NCBI GenBank assembly: GCA_964368455.1
Contig: CAYJAZ010000052.1
Location: 1 to 7,091 of the forward strand
DNA from: CAYJAZ01 sp964368455
GTDB taxonomy: Bacteria > Desulfobacterota > Desulfovibrionia > Desulfovibrionales > Desulfovibrionaceae
Length of the DNA stretch: 7,091 nt
Reading direction: 5' to 3'
In this document: positions 1 through 6,540 of the stretch, piece by piece
How positions within the stretch are numbered: the first letter of the stretch is position 1
Layout: every line of letters starts with the position of its first letter
Notes under the pieces: generated by a model
The model's database searches: none
What the model saw: only the letters and a program-made list of their open reading frames with translations
What the model was told of the DNA's origin: nothing
Position numbers and translations under genes: made by a program

Positions 1-55
1 GCCTTATTCGGGTTTGCAAAGGGGCATTGCTCCTTTGCCCGTCGGAGACAAAAAA
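1..55. repeat. 55-bp direct repeat, copy 1 (hairpin-containing)
   Basis: This block is identical, base for base, to 346-400. It contains an inverted repeat whose arms are 16-25 and 29-38, giving a 10-bp stem with one G·T pair and a 3-base ATT loop. Three further G/C pairs (9-11 with 39-41) are possible across a bulge. After the hairpin come a small GTC/GAC dyad (41-49) and a run of A. Because the match begins at the first base of the window, the true repeat may extend further left. I see no convincing reading frame in it. It is most likely a member of a dispersed intergenic repeat family, which is an inference since only two copies are visible. Confidence 0.85.
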
Positions 56-73
56 CTACTGAAAAAAAACATG

Positions 74-111
74 GATTGCCACGTCGCTCACTTTGTTCGT
101 TCCTCGCAATG
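74..111. repeat. Imperfect palindrome of the ATTGC…GCAAT dispersed type
   Basis: Inverted ends ATTGC (75-79) and GCAAT (106-110) enclose a CG-containing core that reads, on the minus strand, as GCGAGGAACGAAC followed by GTGAGCGACG. It is visibly richer in G/C than its surroundings. Elements with this general form (TCATTGCGAG at one end, GCAATCC at the other) are known as dispersed extragenic repeats in many bacterial genomes. The assignment here is by resemblance from memory. The inner stem is imperfect. Confidence 0.5.
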
Positions 112-165
112 ACGAGTCTCGAACATTTCTTTCACTGCTCACGATTTTTTTCATAAGGTAAAATA

Positions 166-216
166 ATGGAATCACATTTGGAACATAGTGACAAATGGCA
201 ACTTACTCTCACTTAA
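166..216 (+). CDS. Micro-ORF, 16 codons, possible leader peptide or gene remnant
   Basis: An ATG at 166 is preceded by AAGG (155-158) at a spacing of 7 bases, a good Shine-Dalgarno arrangement. The frame reads MESHLEHSDKWQLTLT and stops at TAA (214-216). The peptide is hydrophilic, with no signal or membrane segment, and I recognise no family. No gene follows on the same strand, since the next gene is cimA on the other strand, so a leader-peptide role has no obvious target. It may be the surviving 5' end of a lost gene or a chance start. Short frames of this size arise often by chance, so support is weak. Confidence 0.15.
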   Translation: MESHLEHSDKWQLTLT

Positions 217-262
217 AATTGATATAAGCTTATTTTAAAGCGAAACAGTATTTAATGTTTTG

Positions 263-338
263 GTGCGTAGCAGCAAAACTTTAAAACTTTTTCGCAAACA
301 AAAAATATATTTTCTTCTTTAGCCAATTCCCTACGCAC
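263..338. repeat. 8-bp inverted repeat pair with internal tandem AAAACTTT
   Basis: GTGCGTAG at 263-270 is the exact reverse complement of CTACGCAC at 331-338. The arms enclose 60 AT-rich bases that include AAAACTTT repeated twice in tandem (275-290). As a transcript the arms could close a long weak stem. As DNA they resemble the short terminal repeats of a very small non-autonomous element, but no target duplication is visible. Length and spacing are also compatible with chance. Confidence 0.3.
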
Positions 339-345
339 TTATCTT

Positions 346-400
346 GCCTTATTCGGGTTTGCAAAGGGGCATTGCTCCTTTGCCCGTCGGAGACAAAAAA
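346..400. repeat. 55-bp direct repeat, copy 2 (hairpin downstream of cimA)
   Basis: Second exact copy of 1-55, starting 345 bp later and ending 18 bp from the cimA stop codon. The stem arms are 361-370 and 374-383. On the cimA-sense strand the RNA would read U8 (402 to 395), then the hairpin, then an A/C-rich tail. The U-tract therefore lies before the stem, not after it, so this is not a standard intrinsic terminator for the operon. The hairpin may still protect the mRNA 3' end. The left edge is sharp because the sequence upstream of 346 is unrelated to anything visible for copy 1, which is cut by the window. Confidence 0.85.
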
Positions 401-418
401 AACGCTACAAACCTGATG

Positions 419-2071
419 CTACTGATTGTGCATAGCTGATTCGTCTTTGTAGAGCTTGTATGTGATTGCGTCTGCGAGAGCTTGCCAACTTGCTTCGATG
501 ATATCGTATGAAACTCCTACGGTGACCCATGTGGAATCTTTATCGCCGCTTTCTATGAGTACGCGTACAACGGATTCAGTTCCTTTATGCTTACTTTCTT
601 CATCGCTGGCGTTTTCGTTAGTTTCTGCAGCGGCTGAGAGCACACGCACTTTGAAGTCTCTTAATTGTATATCTGCTACATTTGGGTAGAAGGGTTCGAG
701 GGCTTTTTTTAGAGCTTTATCGAGTGCGTTTACTGGCCCGTATCCTGTAGCTGCTGTATGTTCGATCATACCTTCTACTTCTACCATTACGCTTGCTTCA
801 GCAAATGGAGCTAGATCTTTTTCATGCCTTTGTTCTAACACACTGAATTTGATGAGTTTGAAGAAATCTCTCACACCTTTTTGTGCTAGTTTTCTTAGTA
901 GTAGTAATTCTATACTTGCTTCGGCGGCGGCGTAGTCGTAGCCGAGGCTGGATTTTTTCTTTAGCTCGTTGAAAAGTCCTTTTACAACTGGTTCATCTTT
1001 ATCTAGTATGAAGCCAAATTTCTTTGCGAGAGAGAGGATATTGCTTCTACCTGCCATTTCTGTCATGAGTATTCTTTGTGAATTCCCGACTAATTCTGGC
1101 GAGATATGCTCATAGAGTGATGAATTTCTTGCAACGGCGGAAACGTGTATACCGCCTTTATGTGCGAAGGCTGAATTTCCTACAAATGGCTGACGTGCAA
1201 AAGGCGTCATATTTGCAATTTCTGCAAAATAGCTTGAAACTGCGGTTAATTCTTTGAGTTTTTCATTATCGATGCATTTATATTGATTATTAGATTTTAA
1301 CTGCAAGACGGGGATTACTGAACAGAGGTTTGCGTTTCCACATCTTTCGCCGACGCCGTTGAGACTGCCTTGCACTTGATGTGCACCGGCTTGCACAGCG
1401 GCTAATGCGTTTGCGACAGCGAGTTCACAATCGTTATGCGGGTGAATACCTATGTGTGCTTTTGGGAAAGCTTTTATTATTTCAGTGACAATTTGGTGTA
1501 TTTCATTTGGCAGTGTTCCACCGTTGGTATCACAGAGAACTAAGGTTTTCGCACCTGCTTCATAAGCGGCTTTGAGAGCTGCCATAGCGTAGACGGAATT
1601 ATTTTTATACGAATCAAAGAAGTGTTCAGCATCGAAGAATATGTCGTAAAAAACATCTTTTCTTGATTGTTTAAGAAAGTCTACTGAGGATGTGATGACT
1701 TCTAAATTTCTTTCAGGCGTGATTCTTAGAGCATCTTTAGCGTGAATTTCACAGGATTTACCAAAGATAGTTAACACTTCTGCTTTTGATTCTATGAGAG
1801 CAAGAAGGTTTGCGTCATTTTGTGCATTACTACTTGGATGATGCGTACTACCAAAGGCTGCTATCTTTGCGTTTTTCAAGGAATAATTTTGTATTTCATT
1901 GAAAAAAGCAGTATCTACGGGATTTGCACCAGGCCAACCGCCTTCGATATAGTGCACACCGAGTTCATCGAGTTTTAACGCGATTTTCAGTTTGTCTGTG
2001 GTTGAGACGTTTACGTCTTCGCTTTGTGCGCCATCTCTAAGGGTAGTATCGTAGATTGATATTTGTTTCAT
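419..2071 (-). CDS. cimA: (R)-citramalate synthase (CimA/LeuA-like family)
   Basis: A cytoplasmic enzyme of 550 residues that should condense pyruvate with acetyl-CoA to (R)-citramalate, the first step of the threonine-independent route to 2-oxobutyrate and isoleucine. The N-terminal TIM-barrel shows the family signature YDTTLRDGAQ (7-16), with the Arg-Asp pair at 12-13. It is followed by EGGWPGANP (43-51), LCDTNGG (179-185), the metal-site HPHND (210-214), and NGVGERCGNANL (238-249). FAHKGGIHVSA (302-312) lies in the linker region. The C-terminal part, from about 415, fits the LeuA allosteric dimer domain, interrupted by a charged Asn/Glu/Lys loop near 484-497. The EGGWPGANP form and length separate it from classical LeuA, which is about 510 residues. 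Homocitrate or isopropylmalate synthase activity is less likely. The ATG at 2071 starts exactly at the barrel, with a weak AGG upstream. It lies 27 bp after lysC and is the last gene of the cluster. The stop is TAG. Confidence 0.9.
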   Translation of the reverse strand: MKQISIYDTTLRDGAQSEDVNVSTTDKLKIALKLDELGVHYIEGGWPGANPVDTAFFNEIQNYSLKNAKIAAFGSTHHPSSNAQNDANLLALIESKAEVLTIFGKSCEIHAKDALRITPERNLEVITSSVDFLKQSRKDVFYDIFFDAEHFFDSYKNNSVYAMAALKAAYEAGAKTLVLCDTNGGTLPNEIHQIVTEIIKAFPKAHIGIHPHNDCELAVANALAAVQAGAHQVQGSLNGVGERCGNANLCSVIPVLQLKSNNQYKCIDNEKLKELTAVSSYFAEIANMTPFARQPFVGNSAFAHKGGIHVSAVARNSSLYEHISPELVGNSQRILMTEMAGRSNILSLAKKFGFILDKDEPVVKGLFNELKKKSSLGYDYAAAEASIELLLLRKLAQKGVRDFFKLIKFSVLEQRHEKDLAPFAEASVMVEVEGMIEHTAATGYGPVNALDKALKKALEPFYPNVADIQLRDFKVRVLSAAAETNENASDEESKHKGTESVVRVLIESGDKDSTWVTVGVSYDIIEASWQALADAITYKLYKDESAMHNQ

Positions 2072-2098
2072 AGCTTATTACCTGCGTAAGGCTTGTTT

Positions 2099-3313
2099 TT
2101 ATTCACTTAAATTAAATTCGTCGTGTAAAGTACGTACTGCGAGTTCGGTGTATTTTTCTTCAATAACCATAGATATTTTAATTTCAGAAGTTGAAATCAT
2201 CAATATATTGATATTTTCTTTTGCCAATGCGTCGAAAGCTTTTGCTGCAACACCTGAATGGTTTCGCATACCTACGCCGATAACAGAAATCTTTGAAATA
2301 TTTGTATCGCTATCAAAGCCATGCGCACCGATTTTTTCTTTCATTTCTTCCATGACGTTGAGGGCACGTTTAAGATCTTTTCTTGAACATGTGAAAGTCA
2401 TGTCTGTGAAGCCATCTACTGAAGTTTTTTGGATAATCATATCAACAATAACGCTATTTTTATCGAGAGCGGCAAAAATAGTTGCTGAAACACCAGGTTT
2501 ATCTGGCACATTCATTATAGTAACTCTAGCTTGATCTTTGTCAAAGGCGATGCCAGAAACAAGAACTGATTCCATCATATTGTCCTCCTGAACTACCATA
2601 GTTCCAGGTTCGTTTGAAAAAGTTGATAAAACTTGCACAGGCACATTGTATTTTTTAGCAAATTCTACAGATCTAATTTGTAAAACTTTTGCACCCATTG
2701 ATGACATTTCAAGCATTTCTTCGTAAGAAATGCGATCTAATTTTTTTGCGTCTGCACAGATTCGCGGATCTGTCGTGTACACTCCGTCAACATCTGTAAA
2801 GATATCGCATCTTTCAGCACTTGCAGCAGCTGCTAGGGCAACACCAGAAGTATCTGAACCGCCACGCCCTAGAGTTGTGAGTCTACCATCGATAGTTACA
2901 CCTTGAAAGCCTGGAACAACGAGGCAGTCGTATTTCTTTAAAAGAGTATTGATTTTATCTGAATCAATGGATAAAATACGAGCAGAACCATAAGAATCGT
3001 CTGTCAAAATAGGAATTTGGAATGAAAGCAAGGAACGAGCTTTCACGCCAGCATCTTTCAATAGCATAGAAAAGAGAGCGACTGATTCTTGCTCGCCTGT
3101 TGCGAGCAAAGCGTCGACTTCAGATGGCGAAGGTTCATCAGACCATTGATAAGCCATTTCTAGCAATTTATTTGTTTGGCCAGAACGTGCGGAGAGAACA
3201 ACAATAACTTTATAGCCTAAGGAAAGGGCATTCATCACCTTTCCACGAACTTTTTTCATGCAGTTTAAATCTGCAACTGAAGTTCCCCCAAATTTTTGTA
3301 CACAAATACGCAT
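2099..3313 (-). CDS. lysC: Aspartate kinase, monofunctional, two ACT domains
   Basis: A 404-residue cytoplasmic enzyme that phosphorylates aspartate with ATP, the committed step to lysine, diaminopimelate, threonine and methionine. The kinase domain shows KFGGTSV (7-13), LATGEQES (70-77), the catalytic segment TTLGRGGSDTS (146-156), TDVDGVYTTDPR (173-184) and EMSSMGAKVLQIR (202-214). Two ACT regulatory domains follow: the first from about 262 with NVPDKPGVSA (268-277), the second from about 341 with IGVGMRNHSGVAAKAF (345-360) and ISTSEIKIS (373-381). These segments make allosteric feedback by lysine and/or threonine likely. Length is typical of the bacterial monofunctional type, and no homoserine dehydrogenase is fused. 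An AAAGGA ribosome-binding site (3330-3325 on the minus strand) precedes the ATG by about 11 bases. The gene follows tsaE by 39 bp and precedes cimA by 27 bp, so it is probably co-transcribed. Pairing with cimA links the aspartate pool to isoleucine supply. Confidence 0.95.
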   Translation of the reverse strand: MRICVQKFGGTSVADLNCMKKVRGKVMNALSLGYKVIVVLSARSGQTNKLLEMAYQWSDEPSPSEVDALLATGEQESVALFSMLLKDAGVKARSLLSFQIPILTDDSYGSARILSIDSDKINTLLKKYDCLVVPGFQGVTIDGRLTTLGRGGSDTSGVALAAAASAERCDIFTDVDGVYTTDPRICADAKKLDRISYEEMLEMSSMGAKVLQIRSVEFAKKYNVPVQVLSTFSNEPGTMVVQEDNMMESVLVSGIAFDKDQARVTIMNVPDKPGVSATIFAALDKNSVIVDMIIQKTSVDGFTDMTFTCSRKDLKRALNVMEEMKEKIGAHGFDSDTNISKISVIGVGMRNHSGVAAKAFDALAKENINILMISTSEIKISMVIEEKYTELAVRTLHDEFNLSE

Positions 3314-3352
3314 AATAAGAGTTTTCCTTTATTAAGGAATTTGATATAAATA

Positions 3353-3868
3353 TCAATTTTCAAGAAAAGAGAGTTTATCCCTAAGCTCTTGAAAAAATAA
3401 ATCATTTTCCTCGATTTCTCCTTTAACACAAAGAGAATTGGTATTATTACCTACTTTTAAAAAAATGTCTAGTCTTTGAGATGGCAGTGAATTTGGCGCT
3501 AAATATTCTGCCCATTCTATCAATGTATAAATATTCATATCTTCAAGTGCGTCTTCAAGATCTTCTGGCAATTCTGGAAAAGTGTTTTCAGGGCAAGTTT
3601 CAGCTAATCGATAAATATCTGCATGAATAATAGGCGGTTTTGTAGGATATTGGTTCACAAGTGTAAAAGTTGGGCTTGAAACTTCAGCTAAATGTGCGTT
3701 TTCAAAGGCAGAAACAAAACCTCGTGCGAAAGTTGTTTTGCCTGCACCAAGTTCGCCAAAAAGAAGAATAGTTTTGACATTTGGATAATTTTTTAAATGC
3801 GAAGCTATTGTTTTTGCTGCATTTAATGTTTCATCTTCGTTTTTTAATTTTTTATAAAATTCTTGCAT
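3353..3868 (-). CDS. tsaE: tRNA threonylcarbamoyladenosine biosynthesis ATPase TsaE
   Basis: A small cytoplasmic P-loop ATPase of 171 residues. It works with TsaB and TsaD to transfer the threonylcarbamoyl group onto A37 of ANN-decoding tRNAs. The sequence shows the Walker A motif GELGAGKTT (38-46), the conserved SSPTFTLVNQY (64-74), HADIYRL (82-88) and IEWAEYL (117-123), all diagnostic of the family formerly called YjeE/UPF0079. Length is slightly above the usual 150-160, due to a C-terminal tail rich in Glu and Leu. The ATG at 3868 gives a normal N-terminus of about 30 residues before the P-loop, and the ribosome-binding site is poor (AAAGAG). It lies 35 bp after acpS and 39 bp before lysC. 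In many bacteria tsaE follows nnr, which is absent from this spot. Confidence 0.93.
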   Translation of the reverse strand: MQEFYKKLKNEDETLNAAKTIASHLKNYPNVKTILLFGELGAGKTTFARGFVSAFENAHLAEVSSPTFTLVNQYPTKPPIIHADIYRLAETCPENTFPELPEDLEDALEDMNIYTLIEWAEYLAPNSLPSQRLDIFLKVGNNTNSLCVKGEIEENDLFFQELRDKLSFLEN

Positions 3869-3903
3869 AGATATACTCTTTGTGCTATAAAACTTCTGTG
3901 TGA

Positions 3904-4290
3904 TTAATCTTTTTCAAGAACGACATAAGCTATAGCATTATTTCTTTCATGACTAAGACTTACGTGGAAACGAGTGATTTCTTTTTTATTAATGAATGCT
4001 AATGCTTTATCATAAAAATAGAGTTCAGGCTTTCCTAAACCATTACTCAAAACAGCAATACTTTTAAAGCTAATGCCATTTCTAAAACCTGTGCCTAATG
4101 CTTTAACAGCGGCTTCTTTAGCAGTAAATCTGGCGGCAATCCATGGGATAGCCCTTGCAGATTCAAGTGCAGGCATGACTTCAAGCTCTTTTGCATGTAG
4201 TATTTTATAGCAAAATGACATCCCAAATCGGCTTATCGCTTTTTGTATTCTTTCTATTTCAACTATATCAATACCTATACCATAAATCAT
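3904..4290 (-). CDS. acpS: Holo-[acyl-carrier-protein] synthase
   Basis: A 128-residue phosphopantetheinyl transferase of the AcpS class. It moves the 4'-phosphopantetheine group of CoA onto a serine of apo-ACP and so activates fatty-acid synthesis. It normally forms trimers in the cytoplasm. The N-terminus MIYGIGIDIVEIERI carries the Mg-binding Asp8. The second signature ARFTAKEAAVKALGTG (53-68) carries Glu59 and Lys63. GKPEL (86-90) and the C-terminal HVSLSHERNNAIAYVV (109-124) complete the family pattern. Length matches the family (about 120-130). The start is fixed by the conserved MIxGIGxDIVEI opening. An AG-rich AAGAGAAG lies just upstream. It is the first minus-strand gene of the cluster and is divergent from mutL, so the operon promoter probably lies in or near the 38-bp spacer and the mutL 5' end. 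Confidence 0.95.
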   Translation of the reverse strand: MIYGIGIDIVEIERIQKAISRFGMSFCYKILHAKELEVMPALESARAIPWIAARFTAKEAAVKALGTGFRNGISFKSIAVLSNGLGKPELYFYDKALAFINKKEITRFHVSLSHERNNAIAYVVLEKD

Positions 4291-4328
4291 AGATTTTCTT
4301 CTCTTATTTTATTTTTTGGACAATATGC
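4291..4328. promoter_or_regulatory. 38-bp divergent spacer between acpS and mutL
   Basis: Both genes start from opposite edges of this T/A-rich spacer, so their promoters must lie here or reach into the 5' coding ends. I see no pair of -35/-10 boxes that I would trust. For mutL only GGA (4318-4320) resembles a Shine-Dalgarno, 8 bases before the ATG. For acpS the minus strand gives AAGAGAAG about 6 bases before its ATG. With this little space, promoters of the two units would have to overlap, so a shared or competing arrangement is plausible. Confidence 0.4.
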
Positions 4329-6437
4329 ATGACTAAGGACAAAAGCTCAACAATACAATTACTGCCAACTGAATTAGCAAACCAAATAGCCGCTGGCGAA
4401 GTGGTTGAAAGACCAAGCTCAGTTTTGAAAGAACTTATCGAAAATAGCCTTGACGCACAAGCTACTTCTATTAGTGCCACAATTGAAGACGGAGGTCAAA
4501 CTTCTATTCGTGTGAGCGATAATGGCATAGGCATTGCAAAAGAAGAACTGAGCTTAGCAGTCACAAGGCATGCAACTTCAAAAATCAAAAATATTCACGA
4601 CTTATCAAACATTTCTTCCTTTGGTTTTCGTGGCGAAGCCTTGCCAAGTATAGCCTCTGTTTCAGATTTTAGCATTGCCTCTTATTTAAAAAACAATAAA
4701 GAAGAACAAGGTTATGAATTACGCGTTATTTATGGCGAAATGGGCAAAGTTCAACCCTGCTCACTTACCGTAGGCACAAAGATTGAAGTAAGAAATTTAT
4801 TTAATAATATCCCTGCTCGTTTAAAATTTCTAAAAACTCCAAGTACTGAACTCAAAAGAGCACAAGAAATCTTCACGCGTATTGCCCTCATTCAAAGCGA
4901 TAAAGGTTTTGAATTTTTTGCCGGCACAAGAGAAGTTGTAAATTTTTCTTTGCGAGATTCTATACAACAAAGATTAGCAAAAATTTGGAATCCTGCCATT
5001 ACTTCAAATATGCTTGAAGTAGACGCAAATCATTACGACGACATACGCATACAAGGCCTTATTTCAGATCCTCGTTCACTTTATGCAAAAGCAGATAAAT
5101 TACTTATATACATAAACAAAAGACCTGTCACCGATAAAATCCTCACAAGAGCAATAAGACAAGCCTATCAAAGCTCTCTTACAACAAAAGATTATCCGCA
5201 AGTATTGCTTAATATTGACATTCATCCAGAAGAAGTTGACGTAAATGTGCATCCAGCAAAGAGTGAAGTTCGCTTTAGAGATGAACAAAGAATTTTTAAA
5301 GCTGTCTATACTGCTATAGAAAAAACTCTTTCAAAAAAACTTTTCTTCAATCGTGAAGCAGAACATCCTCTTTTTACACAAGAAAATCAAACTCAAAATA
5401 GAAATAGTGAATATTTCACTCAAGCAAGACATGCAGAAAAATTTACGCAAAATCAAGAAGAGATAGAAAGACAAAAAGATTTTTTACAAGCTCAAGTGCT
5501 TTATAATGCAACTAATTCTGAAAATATCGCAAAAAACGAAATCGTCAGCTCTTCTGTAAATTTTGCTGATATTGCTCAAGAAATCGTAAGATTCAAAGAA
5601 CAAGATTTGGAATATCCAGACTTCACTTCTACAAACACTATTTCTACTCATCAAGAAAATACAAATACTTTACATGAATCTCCAGATCCAAAATTCTTCC
5701 AATCTTTTATAGATAAAGGCTTTTTTGGATTTTCTGGAAAAGTTGAAGAAAGCGAACATGTAAAGCCCTTAGGCTTTTTTGGTGAAGCTTCTAAAAAACA
5801 ACAACAAGAATATTTTTCTTCGCAAGAAAGTTTTTCTAAAGAACAAGAAATACTCTTTGAAGACAATCATACAAATAAGAATTTTTCCACAAAAAATCCT
5901 TTTTTCTTGTATCAAGTTTCTTCAACTTATTTACTCTATGCCCTTGCTTCGACAGAACTTTTCATACTAGATCAGCATGCTGTCCATGAAAGAATTTTAT
6001 TTGAAAAACTCTCTAAAAAAGAAGAACTTTCCTTGCAAAGATTATTGCTTCCCCTCACTCTTAGTCTGCATGAAAGCGAACTTGAAGCCTTTTATACACT
6101 AGAAAAAGATTTGCAACACATTGGCTTTTCATGTGAAATAGACCAAGAAGCACGTCGCCTTACTTGCCATGCCATACCGCAAAATTTCCAGCACGCATCT
6201 GCAGAAAAATTCCTAAGACAAGCCTTAAAAAATGAAGAATTTGACATTCTTCCCTCCTTTATGGATGCCGCTTGTGATGCCGCTTTAAAAGCTAATCAAA
6301 GAATCACAAGTCAAGAAGCACTTGAACTTTATAGGCAATGGGCCCTTTGTGAAGAACCTGATTTTTGTCCGCACGGCAGGCCTTGCTATATTATAGTAGA
6401 TAAAAAGCTTTTAGAAAAATTATTCAAAAGAGTGTGA
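4329..6437 (+). CDS. mutL: DNA mismatch repair protein MutL, endonuclease type
   Basis: A 702-residue mismatch-repair ATPase that links MutS to strand removal. The N-terminal GHKL domain (about 8-335) shows NQIAAGEVVERP (18-29), KELIENSLDA (34-43) with the presumed base Glu35 and Mg ligand Asn39, DNGIGI (64-69), RHATSKI (80-86), FGFRGEAL (98-105), and EEVDVNVHPAKSEVRF (301-316). A linker of about 180 residues rich in Q, N, E, K and F follows (340-520). The C-terminal domain (about 521-702) has the nicking signature DQHAVHERILFE (548-559), a CDAALKANQ segment (649-657) and CPHGRP (680-685). QRLLLP (570-575) fits the QxxLxP sliding-clamp motif. MutH-independent nicking is therefore expected. 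The ATG at 4329 precedes the conserved block by about 7 residues, with no in-frame start close upstream and only a weak GGA. It ends in tandem TGA-TAA. An A7 run (5333-5339) sits at the domain border. Confidence 0.97.
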   Translation: MTKDKSSTIQLLPTELANQIAAGEVVERPSSVLKELIENSLDAQATSISATIEDGGQTSIRVSDNGIGIAKEELSLAVTRHATSKIKNIHDLSNISSFGFRGEALPSIASVSDFSIASYLKNNKEEQGYELRVIYGEMGKVQPCSLTVGTKIEVRNLFNNIPARLKFLKTPSTELKRAQEIFTRIALIQSDKGFEFFAGTREVVNFSLRDSIQQRLAKIWNPAITSNMLEVDANHYDDIRIQGLISDPRSLYAKADKLLIYINKRPVTDKILTRAIRQAYQSSLTTKDYPQVLLNIDIHPEEVDVNVHPAKSEVRFRDEQRIFKAVYTAIEKTLSKKLFFNREAEHPLFTQENQTQNRNSEYFTQARHAEKFTQNQEEIERQKDFLQAQVLYNATNSENIAKNEIVSSSVNFADIAQEIVRFKEQDLEYPDFTSTNTISTHQENTNTLHESPDPKFFQSFIDKGFFGFSGKVEESEHVKPLGFFGEASKKQQQEYFSSQESFSKEQEILFEDNHTNKNFSTKNPFFLYQVSSTYLLYALASTELFILDQHAVHERILFEKLSKKEELSLQRLLLPLTLSLHESELEAFYTLEKDLQHIGFSCEIDQEARRLTCHAIPQNFQHASAEKFLRQALKNEEFDILPSFMDAACDAALKANQRITSQEALELYRQWALCEEPDFCPHGRPCYIIVDKKLLEKLFKRV

Positions 6438-6490
6438 TAATGTATACAACTATTCAAAATATTAACATTTATTTCATACAAAAAAGAGGC

Positions 6491-6519
6491 TTGAATTTTA
6501 AATATAGTTAAAGTACACT
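6491..6519 (+). promoter_or_regulatory. Candidate sigma70-type promoter upstream of corC
   Basis: TTGAAT (6491-6496) and TACACT (6514-6519) are separated by exactly 17 bases. Each matches four of six consensus positions. Transcription would start near 6526 and give a leader of about 106 bases to the corC start, containing two hairpins. AT-rich DNA yields such matches by chance, so support is moderate at best. Confidence 0.35.
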
Positions 6520-6540
6520 CTGAATACACATTTAAAGACA

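Larger units (their letters stand above)
56..345. other. Non-coding, AT-rich stretch between the two 55-bp repeats
   Basis: I find no gene of normal size here on either strand. What it holds: an ATTGC/GCAAT imperfect palindrome (74-111), a 16-codon micro-ORF with a good ribosome-binding site (166-216), a HindIII-type palindrome ATAAGCTTAT (224-233), an exact 8-bp tandem repeat AAAACTTT x2 (275-290), and an 8-bp inverted repeat GTGCGTAG / CTACGCAC (263-270 and 331-338). These could be remnants of a decayed gene or mobile element, or the region could simply be spacer. Nothing here proves either. Confidence 0.6.

Noticed and set aside
1..400. CRISPR array suggested by hairpin repeats
   Set aside because: There are only two copies, with a 290-bp gap far larger than a spacer, a 55-bp repeat, and no cas gene in view.
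346..402. Hairpin after cimA as an intrinsic terminator of the minus-strand operon
   Set aside because: On the operon strand the U8 tract comes before the stem and the bases after the stem are A/C-rich. The same element occurs away from any gene end at 1-55, so a repeat is the better explanation.
456..689. 77-codon plus-strand open frame antisense to the 3' part of cimA
   Set aside because: It lies wholly inside a well-supported gene on the other strand, has no recognisable family and no good ribosome-binding site. It is a shadow of cimA codons.
2148..2534. 128-codon plus-strand open frame antisense to the lysC ACT domains
   Set aside because: Its hydrophobic look comes from reading the complement of the lysC codons. 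The lysC frame carries all the conserved motifs, and no independent signal supports the antisense frame.
3314..3352. Lysine riboswitch or attenuator before lysC
   Set aside because: The gap to tsaE is only 39 bases, far too short for a lysine riboswitch aptamer. I see no terminator hairpin there.
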